Assembly (NCBI RefSeq): GCF_001649575.2 | Contig: NC_051433.1 | Location: 19,658,608-19,722,607 of the forward strand | Origin: Kryptolebias marmoratus | Lineage: Eukaryota > Chordata > Actinopteri > Cyprinodontiformes > Rivulidae | Length of the DNA stretch: 64,000 bases | Direction of reading: 5' to 3' | Part shown: piece after piece, positions 12,158 to 25,083 of the stretch | Position numbering within the stretch: position 1 is the stretch's first letter | Layout of the letters: each line of letters starts with the position of its first letter | The notes under the pieces: model-generated | Seen by the model: the letters and a program-made list of their open reading frames with translations, nothing else | Told to the model about the DNA's origin: nothing | Databases searched by the model: none | Program-made: the position numbers and the translations under genes

Positions 12158-12465
12158 CTCAGGTTTTATTTGCAGAATACATTTATTAATGTTACCATGA
12201 GGTTGACAAGGTAACATAAAAACAGTTCTGCAACGTGGATGAAAATTAAATGTTGGCTTGAATTGATGCGATCTTTTGCCTTGGTGGTGTTTTGTGCACA
12301 GTTTATTTAGTCCGCTTTGCAGCCCTTGTTCCACTATGTGATCACATTTGTAAAACAAATACAAACGTTTAATTATTTAAAGCAAAGCAAAGTCACTTTC
12401 TGTGCAGGTTTCATTTGCAGAATATACAACTTAAAGTTATCCTAAGGTGGACAAACTATCTATCA
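12158..12465 (+). repeat. Imperfect local direct duplication
   Basis: The phrase CTGCTCAGGTTTTATTTGCAG at about 12158 recurs as CTGTGCAGGTTTCATTTGCAG at about 12399. Similarity continues into the next 40 bases (GTTACCATGAGGTTGACAA against GTTATCCTAAGGTGGACAA). This points to an old tandem duplication of about 240 bases, or two parts of one old repeat. Confidence 0.55.
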
Positions 12466-13371
12466 AACTAACTTATCATAAATGTTCATTTTTCTTTAAA
12501 AAACAAGCCTTATATCTGTTGTGAAATCCTTTCCTTTTAAGACCCTATTTACACATGAATGATCTCCTAGAAATGTTATGTTTTCTGATGTTGATTGTGA
12601 AACAGTTACAGTTCTATTCAGTATTCACAGAACGTGTCCTAAGAGATAGAACATGTATGTTCTGTGTCAGAAGATCTGATAAATCGAAAAACTTCCACTG
12701 TGAGATCTATGAGTTTCAAAGGAAATGCTCGCTGTTGTGTTATATGCAAACAGCTGAAACGCAACAGAAATATTCCGGTTTGACTTAAAAAGGTTGTTGA
12801 GTAAACGGGGCCTAAAGAAGGCTTCTGTACTGTGAGCTCAAATCCTTTCTTTGAGATGTAAATGTTGACATTCAAGTTCCATACATGAGCAAGTTTTTTA
12901 TTTTTAATGTTCCCTTTTTCTGCCAGGGGTAGTTCAAAATTATTTTATTACAGAAAAGTGTTATTGGGGATTTTTCTCTTGTGTTCATTGAAAAAATATC
13001 AAATTGCCTGTCTAAAAGTATGCATTTCTTCTAATTAAGAAATACACACAACAGAACTGCTTCACTTTAGCAACCCAGGTTGGTACACTGTCCTTACACA
13101 AAAACAAACAAACAGAAAAACAGAAAAAGAAACTTTCCTACATAACTAATAGGGCTGGAGATAAAATTGGCTTTCCTAGTCAAATTTGTGGTTATTAATC
13201 ATGGACACCACTCTGAAGTGCACACTTCTCACACCCTGCACCTGTCTTCTCTGTAACTCTCAGCAAGATTCAGAAAATAAGGATACAAAATTAATATAAC
13301 TCTAAAGGTAGTATCTCATTGGGTTGTAACAGTTGGAGGCACAAAACTGCAATAAAATATGCAAATTTTCA
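12466..13371. other. Non-coding, no recognised feature
   Basis: AT-rich sequence. Small frames of 77 and 78 codons on opposite strands overlap each other and show no domain. Confidence 0.55.
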
Positions 13372-13670
13372 GTTGTAATAACTCTGAATGACATGTTTGT
13401 GAAATTTGGGCCTGACTTTGTCAGGAGTTTGAATGCATATCGACAAACCCATCCAGCTCTGACGCTCCAGAATTAATTCAAATGAAACTGAGAAGGGTGC
13501 GAGACACCTGCAACAATTCTGTGAATGTTTTCTGAACATGTTCGAAATTCCAGCAATACAAGAGCAAGGCCATGCAAAATTCAAAAGTTTTGTGCATGCT
13601 GTTTGCAATTTGTCACCAACAGTTGCAGCCCAGTGAGATTTAGACATAAGCTATGTGTCATTTTCAAATT
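13372..13670 (+). repeat. Dispersed repeat family C, copy 1
   Basis: Ordered matches link this block to 13815-14110: GCATATCGACAAAC, CCAGAATTAATTCAAATGAAACTGAGA, CCTGCAACAATTCTGTGA, GAACATGTTCGAAATTCCAGC followed by ACAAGAGCAAGGCC, and GTTGCAGCCCAGTGAGAT. A piece also recurs at 30262-30352. The family is not one I can name. No coding potential. Confidence 0.6.
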
Positions 13671-13814
13671 TTATGTTGCTTTGTTTTTCCTACAACCATT
13701 CTGATCTCCAAACCTTCTTTTTAAATTTTAGACATAAAATAATGTACTTTTGAGATGTTCAAATAACTAGTTAGAGAAACAAAATTACAAAAAAAGAATA
13801 CAGTATGTTAATTT

Positions 13815-14110
13815 TCACTCAGAATCTCAGTGGATGAGGCTTTGCATACATATCAACAAAAAAAAAATACACTGCTTGCTATCTAGAATTAGAGAAACTG
13901 AACTGAGATCGGTTTTAATCATGTTCCAGTGGCCTGCAACAACTCTGTGACTATTTTGAGAGAAACTTTTCCTCTCAAATTTATCAAACATGTTCAAAGA
14001 TCCAGTGACACGAGAGTGAGGCCCTGTGACTCACACAAGGAGATTGAGAACCTCCACAAGTATTTCCAGACATTTTGGAAACTTGCAGTTGCAGCCTAGT
14101 GAGATACAAC
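13815..14110 (+). repeat. Dispersed repeat family C, copy 2
   Basis: Second diverged copy in the same orientation as 13372-13670, separated from it by about 145 bases. It differs by small insertions, such as an extra stretch around GAGAGAAACTTTTCC. The arrangement could be a tandem duplication or one long element with an internal repeat. Confidence 0.6.
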
Positions 14111-14530
14111 ATTAAATCTTATCCTAACTTATTTCCTCACCTACAATGCTCGTCTTGTTTATTCTGCATTAAATGTTCATTAACAGTCTGTCAGATCTGC
14201 CTCCTCGCAAATCCTCCTTTGAAAGAAGACCTGTTCTGTATTGCAGGGTTGGAGAGCAAAGTGGTCTTTTCTCTGCCACTCAGTCTGTGGCCTAACTCGC
14301 ACAATGAGAACTTTCAGAAACTAATTACAGAGAAACCATCTTCATCACATTGCCATTATAGGCAGAGAGGACAGGCCTGCTGACTCCCTGGGCTCCTGCA
14401 GAGAGCCAGGCTCTGATACACTTAGCCACAGCCCTGCTTTAATTGTGCAGAAAATGTGATTTGTGCCTCAGCTCTACTTTCTAGGGAAAGTGGTGTTCAC
14501 AGTTGGGGGTGTTCGAGTCACATGAATAGC
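14111..14530. promoter_or_regulatory. Candidate conserved non-coding element
   Basis: Repeat-free, GC-raised sequence with high complexity, including CAGGCCTGCTGACTCCCTGG and a CTTTAATTGTGCAG homeobox-like core. It looks like vertebrate enhancer DNA, by composition only. The 102-codon frame at 14075-14383 has no domain. Confidence 0.3.
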
Positions 14531-15560
14531 CCTGCTATTCAACCGCACAGGGACCTTTGAATATGTGTGTGCACATGTGTGCTTGCGTAGCAGTTTCTAA
14601 GTGTGTTTGTCGATGTTTGTGTTCATCAGCAAACAGGATTTCCAGAAAGTGACTAACTGTTCAAATTTGCATCAGTGTGAAAATCAGAAATGTGAACACA
14701 TGCAGTATTTAGTCATTCCCTCATAATTCTGTCTCGCAGTGTTTTTTTCTTCGATAATTACAGGGGAGGGAACCATCATTTATAGATTTTCTTCTAAGCA
14801 CACGAGTTTAAAAAAAAATCCCATTATTTCCCCTCGTTGTTTACAAGCTGATCTCACACCAGAGAGGACAAGGGAAAAAAATACAGATTCCAAAATGTAA
14901 AATATTGTTCTCTCACATACTGTACATACACGGTGAAATAAAAGAATTTTATAGATCAAGAAAAGGGAGTTGGAAACACTGAGAAGAGTGACACGGGCTT
15001 TGAAACATCTTGAGGGAGACTGAAAGAGAATTGTAAAGTGCAAGGAGAGGAGAGGAGGAGTACGAAGAAGAGACATACTGGCAGAGGATGAGAGAAACTA
15101 AGAGGTGGGGGGATGGGGGTGAGGAAGAGGAGAGTAGGAGGGAAAGAGACTGATAGGGGAAAGGAAGAAATCCTTAACATACACCCCTCACCTGGATATG
15201 GTGCTTGTGAGTTTCGCTAAAAAACTGCTGATGTGACACCAAGAGCGAGAGCTAGCTTTTCAGCGCAGAGAAAAGTGCTTACTGGCTCTTCTTGTAAGGG
15301 AAAAAGGCTTGAGGTACACGCCTCACATATCCTCTTTGTTTGGAGACTTTGCAGTGGCCAGCACTTTCTATCTCGCCCCTATCTGTTCTCCATTTTTTTC
15401 ATTTTCTTATTCATTCCGTTTGTTCTTCTCCTCCTCAACACTTTCCTGGGACACAGTTGCAACGCCTGGCAGGCTACCTTTGGATCGATTTGTTCCAGAA
15501 TAATCTCTGGCAGTATAGCTTTGGCTGAAGTTTACTGTTGCTCTTCGTATTAACAATGTT
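14531..15560. other. Non-coding with purine-rich tract
   Basis: A strand-asymmetric GA-rich tract runs from about 14960 to 15170 (repeated GGAGAGGAGAGG and GAGGAAGAGG wording). The sequence after it, 15200-15550, is moderately GC-rich and repeat-free. Open frames over the tract on the minus strand are Ser/Pro/Phe-rich artefacts of the purine bias. Confidence 0.45.
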
Positions 15561-17160
15561 TCACTGTGGGAGTGTGGTTATGGATTGGAAGTGGTGAAAA
15601 GTTGTTGTTTGACCTAAGAAGAAGGTGTTTCATCTGCTACTGAAAGACACCAGCATGTGCTTGATTTATTAGAGTCCATCCAGAACAAAGTCACATATGT
15701 CCTCTCTTAATTTGTTTCAGAGACACAGAATCCAATTTTGTGAAACAGATTTAAATATATATCAAGAGACAATTTTCTCTGTGCAGCTAAGGCTATTATT
15801 TTGTCACAAAAAGAACTGGGTTTAACTGCTTAAAATTGTAAACACACACACACAATGGGAATATACAGTATTTCAAGGAATAATATTGTGATTGAAATTA
15901 CACTCAACTTGTTATTCTGAAGTACTTTTACAGTCACACATGTATGAGTTTACAGCTATACAGATCTGTAAAACTATAATTTCTCAAGTCTTTACTTTAA
16001 ATAAGTTGTTATTTTAACCAAGCAAACTCGGTGCAAATAGACATTAATCACAAACATAAGGTTATGACTGTCCATCCAGTATTAATTGATATCATTTATT
16101 TTGATTTGGACTAGACATGAACTGGTATGAGGTATTATGGTATTAAAACAAAAACATTGTAAAATCAATGTATTCCTTTATGTAATTGAGTAAAGAAAAA
16201 ACAAACTGAAATGCAATTATTAGTACTTCTACTGCTTAAATAATACCACATAGTTCTACAAAAATGCTCTTACATTATGGTAGGATAATATATTTAACAT
16301 AATATTTATTAATGCTTGTTTTATTTCATGCATAAATGCACATAATGACAATGATAGAACATAAATGAAAGTGTTAACAGTTGTTGTTTAAAACCTCAAA
16401 TATCGAGAATAAATTTACAATAAGCCTCCCCAAAAAAACTAGAGATCCAGTAGACAGTTTAATGTTTAGTGTGTTTTTATTTTTATTTTATAGTTGTACA
16501 CAAATTTGGAAAACCTAAACAAAAATATCAAATAAACACCAACTAAATTTTGTTATTGAGGTAAAATAAAATATTACATAGAATGTTACTCTTTATTGTG
16601 TTAGTCTGCTTTTTGTTTTTTGTAAAATAATGTTTGGAGGCTGAAAAGCCGATATTAGTGAGTTAATTAGGTAGGTAATGAGTCTGTGGTCTGTTTCTTT
16701 TACCAAGAGACATGCTAACCTTTGCAGCTTGTTGTAAAGGTTTGTTTAAAAAGAGTGTTACCTTAAGAGTGATGGTAGCTTTTCTCTGATTGACAAGTAA
16801 TGTACATCTGAGTTTTTGCGACTGAAAACAGTTTTACCCAGCTGCCTTTGTCTATTTTTTTTAATTGAAAACAAATGTTTTCAAGTTTAAGGGAATTCCC
16901 AGCCATCAAACACAGCTGACTGACAGCTCACAGCAACAATCACAGGAGGTAGAGCGCTACTTTGACCTACATACAACTGGAGAAAACCCCATAATGTTTT
17001 GGGTATCACATTAAAATGAATTTAAACTGTCGGAAAATGGCCCACGCATAATTTGGAACAACATGGTGGACAGATCAAACAGTTGTTGTAGCAGGACAAA
17101 AAATATTACAAATGTTGGGATAGGAGCTGCAGCACTCTGCAACACTTGACCACAAATATG
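15561..17160. other. Non-coding, AT-rich, no recognised feature
   Basis: Long AT-rich stretch with few distinguishing features. I found no gene or mobile-element ends. Confidence 0.6.
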
Positions 17161-17187
17161 GTATCAAATATGTATCATATTTGATAC
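17161..17187. repeat. Perfect 12-bp inverted repeat
   Basis: GTATCAAATATG and CATATTTGATAC are exact reverse complements separated by three bases. It forms an AT-rich hairpin or palindrome; no function is implied. Confidence 0.8.
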
Positions 17188-17499
17188 AAATGTATCAACA
17201 AATAAGGACAAATATGTTTGTTTTATATTGCAAATGTTGATACTGAACCCTGACATAGTCACTTTAGTCATTCTGGCTCTTCAAAGTTAAATATGGAGAT
17301 TACATTAAATTCAGAAACTTTTTGGTGGACACACTGTTGGTTTTGGCGAGAAGCCCAGTAATAGTCATCGCCTTCTGAAAAAAAAGGGGATTTTTCTAAT
17401 CTCAGATTTTTCTAATCTCTTGTTTTCCATTTCTAAATCCCTGTGGTTTTGTAATCAGTCTTTCGAAACCATCTTAATCTCTTAATTCACTTGTATGGC
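17188..17499. other. Non-coding, no recognised feature
   Basis: AT-rich sequence with a two-copy phrase TTTTTCTAATCTC at about 17391-17420. Nothing else seen. Confidence 0.5.
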
Positions 17500-17800
17500 T
17501 AGCTTATTCTTTTCCACCAGAGGCACTTTGTAGCATCTAATCCTTTAAACTGCAAGAGATTTCTTGACCGGCTCCAAACCCGAGCACACATTAAAAGAAA
17601 TAACCGAACATGTTCATAGGTACTGTATGTTCATGAGGAGCGGATAATCACTCTCACTGGAGAGGACATTAAACTGGCTTTGGGTCTTCTGGTCAGTAAA
17701 TCTCTTGCAGTGATTCAGAGAATAATCCCATGTTTAGCTATATAACCCTCATTGTCTCAGTGGAGGTAACTGGAGATCATTTGTAATTACTGGGGTACTG
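17500..17800. promoter_or_regulatory. Candidate conserved non-coding element
   Basis: Complex, repeat-free block including CTTGACCGGCTCCAAACCCG and GAGGAGCGGATAATCACTCTC. It stands out from AT-rich flanks. Enhancer-like by composition only. Confidence 0.28.
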
Positions 17801-18398
17801 TTATATTTTAGTTTTAGACATTAAAGAAAAAATATGTCATTCTTTTAGTTTTTGACTTTGGAGAACAAGACAAGAATAAAGAAAAAAAAATTCTGGACAA
17901 ACATAAACTTTAAATGCTGCATATCAAGGTCTTCATGCAACAGAAAGAATGCACTTTTTTGGTGTTGATGTTTATAAATTTATAAGTTAAGCTCAGCCTG
18001 ACAATATGGTAGTGTGTCTTTTAGCACCACAGAGGTGTGGAAAATAGCAACTATAGGGCTGCAGCAAAGGTTCAGTCGTCATGGGAAAGATAAAACATTT
18101 GTCATCATTATGACTTTTCAGAGCTGCTTGTTTGCATTTTGGCATCTGTTAAACTTTTACATGCATTCATGTGTTCCTCCATTGGGGCTCCTTGTCTTGA
18201 TGGAACAACTCACAGATCTCTGCATGGTTTTTATGTAGAGCTGCTTTTAGGCAGGATCACTTAGCTTAGACACTAAGTAGTTGGAGATGGTTGACTGTAT
18301 TTATTCTTATTTAGTTTTTCATTACACAAGAAAAAAATACAAATTAATGTTTGCGATAATTACATAAAAATGAGTGGCTTTTCTTCTGTCTTCACCAG
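17801..18398. other. Non-coding upstream of candidate exon
   Basis: AT-rich, with no repeat recognised. It ends in a pyrimidine-rich run CTTTTCTTCTGTCTTCACCAG that would serve as a strong splice acceptor for the next entry. Confidence 0.45.
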
Positions 18399-18427
18399 AT
18401 GGACAACTTCAATGCCTATTTCAAGCG
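18399..18427 (+). CDS. Candidate 29-base micro-exon, unproven
   Basis: A good 3' splice site (pyrimidine tract plus CAG at 18398) is followed 29 bases later by a near-ideal donor, GTGAGT, starting at 18428. The enclosed sequence reads MDNFNAYFK with two extra bases, so the exon would leave phase 2. If spliced to the acceptor at 18933/18934 the split codon becomes Arg and the frame stays open. The start could be the ATG itself or an in-frame continuation from an upstream exon. I do not recognise the peptide. A chance pairing of splice-like sites is a real alternative. The following intron lies in a GC-raised, enhancer-like block. Confidence 0.25.
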
Positions 18428-18599
18428 GTGAGTCATTGCTTTGTCTCCTCTTTTCTCCCCAATGAGCAAATGACCGCCGATGTCTCACCTCTGTGGGTCC
18501 CGCTCCCTCTCTCCCAAATAGCATCCTCCTTTTATCTAATGGAGAGGGAGGAAAAAAGAGAAAAATGTTTCAATGCCTCTGTCTGACGGACAAAATAAA

Positions 18600-18850
18600 T
18601 TGCACTTACAAGACCCAAATTACATTGTTTAACCTCAAAATGATTGGCCCAGGCCCCTCTCCCAAGGCCTGATCAGTAGGGTGATGTATGACTTTAGTTT
18701 ACTCCAGCTCTGCAAAGCCAGCACTGCACACAGCGCTCTGCAAGCCTCCAGGGCCAAGCTGGGAGGGGAGGGATGTGCTTGGCGCGATGCAGCCAGAGGA
18801 CGTTTAATGTTTAATAAGCCCCCTTTTTCTTGCACTCGACTTTAATTTGG
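18600..18850. promoter_or_regulatory. Candidate conserved non-coding element
   Basis: GC-rich, repeat-free block within the possible intron, for example AATGATTGGCCCAGGCCCCTC, GCACACAGCGCTCTGC and CTTGGCGCGATGCAGCC. It contains a CCAAT-box reverse (ATTGG) and two GC-palindromic cores. Composition suggests conserved regulatory DNA. Confidence 0.33.
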
Positions 18851-18933
18851 AAATATGAAGCCGCACGTGTTGAAAGAGGGGATTATTAGTTGGTGCTAAT
18901 CTCTCTTTCTCTTTCTGCCCTTGTTTACTGCAG

Positions 18934-19010
18934 CTCTCCTCCCCAACCCTCATCCTCAATCCCAAACAGTATGAAAGAAAATGACAGTGAGGGCGTCAAA
19001 GCAGGAGGAG
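18934..19010 (+). CDS. Candidate second exon, partial, unproven
   Basis: A long pyrimidine tract and TGCAG end at 18933, forming a strong acceptor. In the phase set by the 29-base candidate upstream, the sequence reads RSPPQPSSSIPNSMKENDSE and on to GVKAGG, then runs into a G-rich tract. Ser/Pro-rich text like this is common in disordered parts of nuclear proteins, but it is also common in random C/T-rich DNA. No clear donor ends the exon, so the right boundary is arbitrary. The frame stays open to 19081. Confidence 0.2.
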
Positions 19011-19034
19011 GGGTGGGGGTGGGGGTGGGGGGGT
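19008..19034 (+). repeat. G-rich repeat, possible G-quadruplex
   Basis: The run GGGTGGGGGTGGGGGTGGGGGGG contains four G-tracts separated by single T bases, the ideal pattern for a compact intramolecular G-quadruplex on the plus strand. It could affect splicing or transcription if the region is transcribed. Confidence 0.75.
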
Positions 19035-19084
19035 TGAAATTGGTCTTCTTGTTTGTTGTGCCTCGTTGTGTTGTGAGCGTGTAA

Positions 19085-19440
19085 TAAGGCTCAAAATGTC
19101 ACTGGTCCAAACAGTCACCCCCAGGCACTATGAGATTGTGGGGATTTGTGAAGTGGAATGTGTGTGCATTAATTTTGGAGGATTTAAAAAAGTATAATCC
19201 TCCTATAGTTTGTAAGATGGATCTCAAAATGTTTGTGTTGTTGGATATAAGATAAATACCACTTAAATAGCCATTAAAAGATGAATGGGTTTATGATTAG
19301 TACTAAAGTTGAACAAAGTTATCAAAAAAGCATTATAAAAATTGCAAATAAAAGTGTTGGAAGTGAAAGGTTGTGTCTAACAAAGGCCAGTTTGGTCTAA
19401 AATAAATAAGAAACCTTAATTTCTCCACCATTTTTCTTGT
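19085..19440. other. Non-coding, no recognised feature
   Basis: AT-rich sequence with no gene or repeat recognised. Confidence 0.5.
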
Positions 19441-19640
19441 CATTTTGTCCTTCCCTCTAATAAAAGAGCCCCTCCCGACTGCCGGCCCAGTGGTGGTATC
19501 TTTTCACGTTGTAGGAGGCGCCATCTGGAAGAGAAAAATATTAATGACAAACCCGATCCCAGCATGTCTTGCTGTTCTAATCAGCCAGCTTTCGGTTCCA
19601 TGCTGCTCTGTGTTTCTGGGGAGTGAGGAGGAGCATGGGT
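19441..19640. promoter_or_regulatory. Candidate conserved non-coding element
   Basis: Sharp GC-raised block with complex content: GAGCCCCTCCCGACTGCCGG, GTTGTAGGAGGCGCCATCTGG, then ATTAATGACAAACCCGATCCC. GCGCCATCTGG at 19518-19528 resembles the first part of a CTCF-type site, but the last bases of the core do not fit. It looks like regulatory DNA, by composition only. Confidence 0.33.
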
Positions 19641-20463
19641 GGTGGGGTAGAGTGTGTGTATGTGGGTGTGGGATTGAGAAGAGAAGGTGGGGGTTGGTGG
19701 GCAGCATGTGTGCTAAAGCACGATTGATGCTTTGTGTAGCAACTGAATACAAATGAAGGATTTGTCAAACCGCAATATTTGGGTCCCAATAGATTACCAC
19801 ACGGCACTGGGGTAATTATGCACACAGTTGATTGAACGGAGTCAAAACAGGGGGAATGTGTAAACTTGTGGCTGCCACTGCATTTGATTTCCATGGAAAT
19901 GGAGTAGGTAACACGTGCGGACACACATCCAAATAAGCAAAAAAATGTGTAATCACAGGCATGCGTAAATGTGCACTTAAATACACGCAGGTAAACACAA
20001 GCATGAATGCAAAATGGCAGGCACTTTTGCTGTACAAACTCCCATCCTAAAACCCACAGGTGTGACACAAACCACACTGAAAGAAGTAATAGTGCAGAGC
20101 CACAAGTATTTACATTTATAAGGATATAGTTCAGTAAAACAGGAAAAAGATGGTAATGCCAAATTACACATGCCAACCAACACAACACACACACTCACAC
20201 ACACTGACCCAGAAACAACTTCGGACCCTGTGTTTCAAAAGTCGAGAAAGAAAGATTGATGAGATACAACAAAGATGCTACAGCAAGGGGAAGCCAGGAC
20301 GACAGGTCAGGAGGGATATATACACATGTGATGCTTATTAAACTGTCTTTATTAGACACCAGAGGGCTTTTCAAAGTGTGCAAATTTTTACCCTTATGTC
20401 TTTCCATACCTCTTGTCGCTCTGCAATGCTGTTGTGATTAATATATATAAAGCAAACAAAGGA
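19641..20463. other. Non-coding, short CA/GT tracts
   Basis: Contains short CA-rich and GT-rich runs (about 20180-20205) and no supported gene. The longest open frame of the window, 205 codons on the minus strand from 20194 to 19577, crosses this stretch. It is Cys/His/Thr-rich and has no domain. Confidence 0.5.
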
Positions 20464-20780
20464 AGCATAATGGTTTTGTGGTTTGAGCTGTCGCCTTACA
20501 GTAAGAAGTTTGCAAGTTTGCCTTCCGACCTTTTTGTGTGTGTGGAGTTTGCATGTGTTTTCTGCTGGTTACTCTGGTTTCTTTTCACAAACCAAAAACA
20601 TGCATTTTCAGTTAACTGGTAACTCTAAATTGTCCCTAGGTGTGAGTGAGAGTGTAAATAGTTGTTTTTCTTTATGTGGCCCTGTGATGAACTTGTGACC
20701 TGTCCAGGGTTCGCCTCTCAGTGATGGAGACAGACACCAGTTGGAAAGGAAAAGCAGGTAACGAAAATGGATCAGTGATT
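20464..20780 (+). repeat. V-SINE-like element, near full length
   Basis: The order matches the fish SINE plan. A tRNA-like head holds GAGCTGTCGCCTTACAGTAAG. The body holds GTGTGGAGTTTGCATGTGTTTTCTGC and a TACTCTGGTTTCTTTTCACA stretch. An AACTCTAAATTGTCCCTAGG block follows. The tail domain reads CCTGTGATGAACTTGTGACC, TGTCCAGGGTTCGCCTCTCA and then GAGACAGACACCAG, ending near ATGGATCAGTG. It is about 320 bases long and well diverged. V-SINEs use a partner LINE for retrotransposition; this copy is old. Confidence 0.85.
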
Positions 20781-21360
20781 GGAAACAAAGAGGCAGGTCT
20801 TCAAGCTATCATTTTACTTGACTCAAACAATTCTTGCTTTAAATAGTATATTTCTCTGTTCAATGTCTGTCTTGGCAGTTAGCTAAAAGTAATTTAAAAA
20901 AAAAAAAAGAGGTGCACCCTCTTATAGATGAGAGTGAGTAACGTTTTCCTTGATTGCACTCACTGGACCCTGACGTTAGTACCACGATGATTACATGTCC
21001 TGTTATACTCCTAATATTTACACATCAGGTCAATTTTCTTTTATTCTCTTCACCGTCTAGAAATGACTTCTTGGCTGTGGTTGGAATTACTTTTGTTTTT
21101 CCCAGTGCATTTATAAAAATTTCCAGACAATTTCTGTTGTTCTTTCAAAGCACAAGTAACTTTTGGTGTTACAAAAAATAAAACTCAAGCAACCAGCGTT
21201 TTGGGGTAAAAGCCGCAAGTGTTGAAGGACAGTGATGAGACGTCTTAAAAAATGCAAAAGAACAATATAATATAAGAAGACAACAGAAGTGTGCAGTAAT
21301 CTTTCACACATGTCGACAGAAACTCTGAGGAGAAACTGGTGGGTGTACTGGAGGTCATAA
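20781..21360. other. Non-coding, no recognised feature
   Basis: AT-rich sequence with an A-run at about 20897-20908. No gene seen. Confidence 0.5.
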
Positions 21361-21560
21361 GTTACTGCAGATAGGACGATGATTTATTCTGCCGACCCCC
21401 GGTTAGGGCTCAATTATTCCCTGTGGGAGAGCAATAGCCCATTTCGTCAAGCTCTTTATTGTGTTCACACACGTTCTGATTGTTTCCTTTTATCATTATT
21501 CCTGCAGGATTAAACACAGCATGAAATAAATGCTACTGGCAATTGCATTACATATTATGG
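21361..21560. promoter_or_regulatory. Candidate conserved non-coding element
   Basis: Repeat-free block with CTGCCGACCCCCGGTTAGGGC, CAATTATT and TCGTCAAGCTCTTTATTGTG wording. It is enhancer-like by composition and homeobox-type cores only. Confidence 0.28.
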
Positions 21561-23830
<2,270 letters not shown>

Positions 23831-24330
23831 TGAATGTGAAAACCCTGTACTTGCCACATTTTGCCACCCAAAAAGTTTTATTTTGTGTGTTTGTTTTCTG
23901 CAGTAGTTCCTGATATGATTCAATTGTTTGTGAGCTGTCATGACTTTTGTTCTAAGGATTTAGAAATTGTTTTTTTTGGTCGATTCTCCCTGCAGCTGCG
24001 TATTTAATTTTGATCTTTCAGCTCTTGTTTGCGATGCTCATCTGTTGCTTTCAAATGAACATCTGTCATCTCCGCCGTGTGTCCTGTCAAATCATTCACT
24101 TAAGTCAAAACAATGTGAAGGAGAAAATGTACCTGTGTAATGTAGAGCTCCCTCCTAGCTCAATGGTGGAGCACATCAAAAAGTTAGTGATTAAAGAAGT
24201 TCCGTCATTGAAAGTGTAAAGGAAGAAGAAGCCCTCTGCGAGAGTTTCAATTATGATCTTTTTTCCCCCTTCCACCTTTGTTTCTTTAATAGAGGTCCTT
24301 GATTAATTTCAGAAAGCATTTCTCTCATTT
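23831..24330. other. Non-coding, no recognised feature
   Basis: Mixed-composition sequence with T-runs; no gene or repeat recognised. Confidence 0.5.
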
Positions 24331-24620
24331 CTCTTCCTACTTTCTCATTTTCATTAAATGTCCCTGTTGGAGCCCTGCTCACTCTGCGTTGCGAAAGCCA
24401 GATGGCCAGAAGAGCACTGACACATTTGGCCTACGTTTTATTACAGTCCGTGTCTTTGAGATGCTATGTAAATCAGCAGGTCAGAGGGTCAGCAGAACAT
24501 ATTAATTCAACACTGTGGATGAAACCACGGGTGAAGCGTTTCCTCAAAGGCTTTGTATCAATGCCCCCTCCTCATCAAATGCAACAATATCTAATGCTGA
24601 ACAAGGACCTTTTAAATAGA
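24331..24620. promoter_or_regulatory. Candidate conserved non-coding element
   Basis: Complex repeat-free block with CACTCTGCGTTGCGAAAGCC, ATGCTATGTAAATCAGCAGG and ACCACGGGTGAAGCG wording. ATGTAAAT resembles an octamer-like POU half. Inferred from composition only. Confidence 0.28.
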
Positions 24621-24754
24621 GTACAGTTACCATGAAATGAATCTCAGCTGCAATATTAGATGTCAAATTCATCAGCATAAAGAATAAAAAACTTCTATGG
24701 AAAGCTGAAACTATAATAATAGTAATACAAGCACTTACAATGAAACTAGAAATA

Positions 24755-25078
24755 CTTGAAGAAGTTCATATTGCCTGATGCTGTGCATGCCAAAGCTTTC
24801 AATAAAGATCTCAAGCAATCTGTTACAGGTCAGAGTATGTATTAGGGGATGACTCTTAGTTACTACCACATCTAATTTTAGCTCAATATCTGTAAAATTA
24901 ACTAAGTTATAGTCATTTTTGTGTTCCATAATGTTAACTTGCGGCCATCTTGAAACAGGTTGACCTCAAAAGTAATTTAGTTGCAGATATGTATTCAGTG
25001 ATTACTTTGTGAGAATTTCATTAAAATGTATCCACTGGTTCATGAAATCTTGTGCGAACAGACAAACAAAGCTGACTA
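24755..25078 (-). repeat. Dispersed repeat family B, copy 2
   Basis: Reverse-oriented copy of the unit at 9511-9867. The right side reads GTGATTACTTTGTGAGAATTTCATT, TCCACTGGTTCATGAAATCTTG and ACAGACAAACAAA, the reverse complement of the family's diagnostic blocks. The left side, CATGCCAAAGCTTTCAATAAAGATCTC, matches the family's far end. Confidence 0.7.
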
Positions 25079-25083
25079 CAAGA

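Noticed and set aside
19577..20194. 205-codon minus-strand open frame, the longest in the window
   Set aside because: Cys/His/Thr-rich text from CA-rich and C/T-biased DNA, no domain, no splice context, and it crosses a GC-rich block and short CA runs.
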